This document shows positions 39,024-41,617 of a stretch of 41,617 nt of DNA, one piece after another (the stretch's first letter is position 1; every line of letters starts with the position of its first letter). The translations under genes were made by a program, and so were the position numbers. The notes beneath the pieces are model-generated. The model saw only the letters and a list, made by a program, of their open reading frames with translations. It ran no database searches and had not been told where the DNA came from. Origin of the DNA: an uncultured Opitutales bacterium (lineage in GTDB: Bacteria; Verrucomicrobiota; Verrucomicrobiia; Opitutales; Seribacteraceae); assembly GCA_938091675.1 (NCBI GenBank), contig CALKMX010000037.1:1-41617 (forward strand), in the 5' to 3' direction.

Positions 39024-39048
39024 CTTTTTTTAAGCAGTAAAAGTGGGC
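39020..39048 (+). terminator. Hairpin overlapping the 3' CCA end of tRNA-His (possible terminator/processing structure)
   Basis: CCCACTTTT (39020-39028) and AAAAGTGGG (39040-39048) form a perfect 9-bp inverted repeat. Confidence 0.4.
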
Positions 39049-39159
39049 TTTGTTCAGTATTTGTAAGGGTCTTGAGGGTTCCTTGCATGTCTTTCTATTG
39101 TCGCATACGTTTTTCCTTATTTGCACTAAGTAGTCGAATTTTGGCATCAATTAGCAAAA

Positions 39160-39181
39160 AAAGTGACAGTAAAGTGACAGT
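39160..39181. repeat. Two tandem copies of AAAGTGACAGT
   Basis: 39160-39170 and 39171-39181 are identical 11-mers. Confidence 0.8.
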
Positions 39182-39312
39182 GAGTTGATTTAGAAAAAGG
39201 GGGGGGGAGGGGGTCCGTTAAAATCCCTCGGCGATATCCTACTATCGATTTGCCCACAGGAAAAAATTTCGACAATGGCGAAAATGGACGAATTGATGGG
39301 TGAAATTTCGCC

Positions 39313-40770
39313 CTAGCGGTTAACTATTAAACGGAGGGCAATCTCGCTTAGTTGGTTTGCTTGAGCGACCATGGATGCGGAGGAATGGACTAGTACATTG
39401 GTTTTAGCAAAGCGGGAGGATTCCTGTGCCATATTCACGTCCATAATCCTACTTTTCGCTGCCTCAAGGTTTATACAGGCAGATTCATTTTGTCGCATTT
39501 CCATATTGAGGCGGGATTGTTCCGCACCGACTTGAGCCATTGCATTTGCAATATCTTCAATGAAACCACTGAAGTCCCCCTGAGTGAAATCTGAAAGTTC
39601 CGGATAGATTTTCGTAACAGTGGTCACTTGAGATGTGGTGGAAGTTGTGGTTGAGGTTGTTCTGCTTCCAGATATCTCCAATTCATCGAAAAACATTCCA
39701 GTCGGTCCACCTGCATTATTTACTCGTACGGTAATTGTATTTATTCCATCGACCAATACGTTCGGCAACGCCCTCGTCCCATCGACAACGATACCGCTGG
39801 CATTTGATTGCAGACTGAAGGCTTGGAGTGCCTTGAATTCATTTGGGAAAGTTATGCCCATATCCTGTCCATTTAAAAGAACGCTTCCGGCATTATCCGT
39901 GGCAGCTTTCCCTGTTATTTGAACGTCATCAAGATTTACACCAGTTAAATCAAAGGACATTGAATAGTCGTAGTTACCAACACCTCCACTGAGTAAACCT
40001 ACCCATTTACCAATAGTGGATGAATCATCCGCCCATGCGCCATTTCGATATCTAACCACAGAAGTTGACAGTCCAGTAACCGTCCAATTCAGATCCGTTG
40101 CCCCAACCGCAATAGGTGTGCCATCCGGATTTATCCCAGTTGCTTCAGCTTTTGTGCTGATAGGTGAGTTAACGGAAGATGTCGTGGTCGAAGTTGTGGT
40201 TACCTCATTCGTTACCCTCTTAAATTCCCCCAAAGTATTTCCGGATGCACCGGAGAACTCTGCCTTGATGAAGTTTCTAGCCAAGCTAACCACGCTGCCA
40301 ATGCCAGGGTTTTCATACACTGTTGCCTGTAGAGCATGATCGGGCTTGTCCATAGAAGTGAATAGACTTATGCCGTTAAACTTATGTTTCGAAATCGCAC
40401 CGATTTGCTTTTGAAGTTCAATGAACTCTTTATTGTAGTTTTCAACGTCGGATGAATTTTTGGTTACATCCATGGACATCGTTTTCAATTCACTCATTCG
40501 GGTTAGGATTGCTCCGACATTTCTCAACCCACTTTCCTGTAATTGAGTAAATGAAATTGAGTTTTTGAGATTTTGGTGAATATTGTCCAATCTCTTCAAC
40601 CTGGAATCCAACTTTTTGCCCACCGCTAAGCCACCAGCATCATCGGCTGGATTGACGATCCGATTGCCCGAAGACAATCGTGCCAGGCTTCTACGATGTG
40701 CATCCATAGCCTTTGATAGGTTATGACTCGCAGAAGTAGCGGATGGGTTACTGTTGATGGATAATTGCAT
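39313..40770 (-). CDS. Flagellin with inserted beta-sandwich-like domain
   Basis: N-terminal D0/D1-like HNLSKAMDAHRRSLARLSSGNRIVNPADDAGGLAVGKKLDSRLKRL; C-terminal SRIMDVNMAQESSRFAKTNVLVHSSASMVAQANQLSEIALRLI; about 190-aa central insert flanked by Thr/Ser-rich linkers. Confidence 0.9.
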   Translation of the reverse strand: MQLSINSNPSATSASHNLSKAMDAHRRSLARLSSGNRIVNPADDAGGLAVGKKLDSRLKRLDNIHQNLKNSISFTQLQESGLRNVGAILTRMSELKTMSMDVTKNSSDVENYNKEFIELQKQIGAISKHKFNGISLFTSMDKPDHALQATVYENPGIGSVVSLARNFIKAEFSGASGNTLGEFKRVTNEVTTTSTTTSSVNSPISTKAEATGINPDGTPIAVGATDLNWTVTGLSTSVVRYRNGAWADDSSTIGKWVGLLSGGVGNYDYSMSFDLTGVNLDDVQITGKAATDNAGSVLLNGQDMGITFPNEFKALQAFSLQSNASGIVVDGTRALPNVLVDGINTITVRVNNAGGPTGMFFDELEISGSRTTSTTTSTTSQVTTVTKIYPELSDFTQGDFSGFIEDIANAMAQVGAEQSRLNMEMRQNESACINLEAAKSRIMDVNMAQESSRFAKTNVLVHSSASMVAQANQLSEIALRLIVNR

Positions 40771-40779
40771 GCGATATTC

Positions 40780-40803
40780 GCGGGTGCGCGAAAGCGGACC
40801 CGC
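40780..40803 (-). promoter_or_regulatory. Possible 5'-UTR hairpin upstream of flagellin
   Basis: GCGGGT...ACCCGC 6-bp stem extended (after one mismatch) by CGC/GCG, 4-nt loop, ending 9 nt before the start codon. Confidence 0.4.
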
Positions 40804-41105
40804 TATGAGATACTTAGTAAAGTCGACCCATAGAGGAATAGGTTAAGTGAATTGCGATTTATTTATCCTTATTGCAGGTAAGTTTTTAATCGTTTGGGGT
40901 AAAACCGGTGCAAGTATACAAAAAAAAGGGGGCAAAAGGTATCATTCCCTCTAGGTGAGATAAAGAGTAGTGGAATAGGTGTAAGAAGGTGTAGCAACCA
41001 TATAAAAAGACATTTCTACCCACACCAACCTGTCTGCAGTATGTTAATTTTTCTGAATAACTCGCCCTTTCCTTTTTCTCTTTTGATGCAGAGAATGGAA
41101 TTGTT

Positions 41106-41573
41106 ATGAAATGGGAAGGATTTACGGGCAAGTTTGACAACCTAGATAGAGATATCTTTTTCCACGGACTTATCAAAGATGCCAAAGGAAGACCTGAATT
41201 GGATGATGTCGCTAAATGTAAAGTTTGGGAGGAGAACCGCACTAAGTATCATACGATCAAGAATTATAGGACAATCATAGATTTTTCGAAAAGTGTACGA
41301 AAGATGTTTGATGACATTATGAGTAGGGCCAGTTCTCCCGAAGAGAAACAAAATGTAGTAGAACTTTGGAATAAGTTTAGAGATGAGTACCTTTTCAACA
41401 CATTTGACCATGAAGGATTGACTCGCATCTTTCATTATTGGGGTAATTTCCCGATCAAGGATGGGTATGGTCAAATAAAGATGTTTATCCATGGTTCTAT
41501 GACCGAACTTTCTGTAATTGGATGTTCTTTCAATCAGGCCATGATAACCCACGTTTCTACCACTACGGTTTGA
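41106..41573 (+). CDS. Uncharacterised 155-aa protein
   Basis: ORF with no recognised family; divergent from flagellin. Confidence 0.5.
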   Translation: MKWEGFTGKFDNLDRDIFFHGLIKDAKGRPELDDVAKCKVWEENRTKYHTIKNYRTIIDFSKSVRKMFDDIMSRASSPEEKQNVVELWNKFRDEYLFNTFDHEGLTRIFHYWGNFPIKDGYGQIKMFIHGSMTELSVIGCSFNQAMITHVSTTTV

Positions 41574-41617
41574 AGGAGTGGATGACCTTGGAGTAGATTA
41601 ACAGGGTTTACCGCCTC

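Noticed and set aside
38979-39188. 69-aa ORF running out of tRNA-His
   Set aside because: Begins inside the tRNA gene and has no supported coding features.
39277-39312. Inverted repeat GGCGAAA...TTTCGCC directly after the flagellin stop, with a downstream T-rich stretch
   Set aside because: Long 22-nt loop and T-run well separated from the stem; could be a terminator but support is too weak to list as a feature.
1-41617. CRISPR array, transposon or prophage signatures
   Set aside because: No regularly spaced repeats, transposase, integrase or phage structural genes were seen when reading the ORFs.

Overview
The window is a gene-dense bacterial chromosome segment. The gene content (paired Cys-type sulfatases, large ResB/CcsA pair, MORN-type lipoprotein) suggests a Verrucomicrobia/Planctomycetes-like organism, but this is inference only. 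Recognisable housekeeping genes are ppc, a tesA/ybbA/ybbP-like cluster, dnaE, rpsU, lysS, resB/ccsA, ychF and tRNA-His(GTG). Accessory genes include two sulfatases, a fatty acid desaturase, a DUF2256 + photolyase/cryptochrome cassette, divergent ADP-ribosylglycohydrolase and histone-deacetylase-family genes, an HtrA-like protease operon, a flagellin and several orphans. The best candidate for an undescribed system is a two-gene module between rpsU and lysS (27181-30564). It encodes a TPR / Rossmann-like / class III nucleotidyl cyclase protein followed 9 nt later by a TIR + FGE-sulfatase-fold protein. The layout resembles Pycsar (cyclase + TIR effector) but with different sensor domains, and the residues at the cyclase's substrate-selecting positions are atypical (N/N). 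Other notable observations are a flagellin with an inserted beta-sandwich-like domain flanked by Thr/Ser linkers and DNA direct repeats, a pseudoprotease next to an intact HtrA-like protease, a protein with six [NS]PF[DE]-type motifs at its C-terminus, and an uncharacterised protein with kinase/APH-like catalytic signatures. No CRISPR array, rRNA, transposase or integrase was seen.
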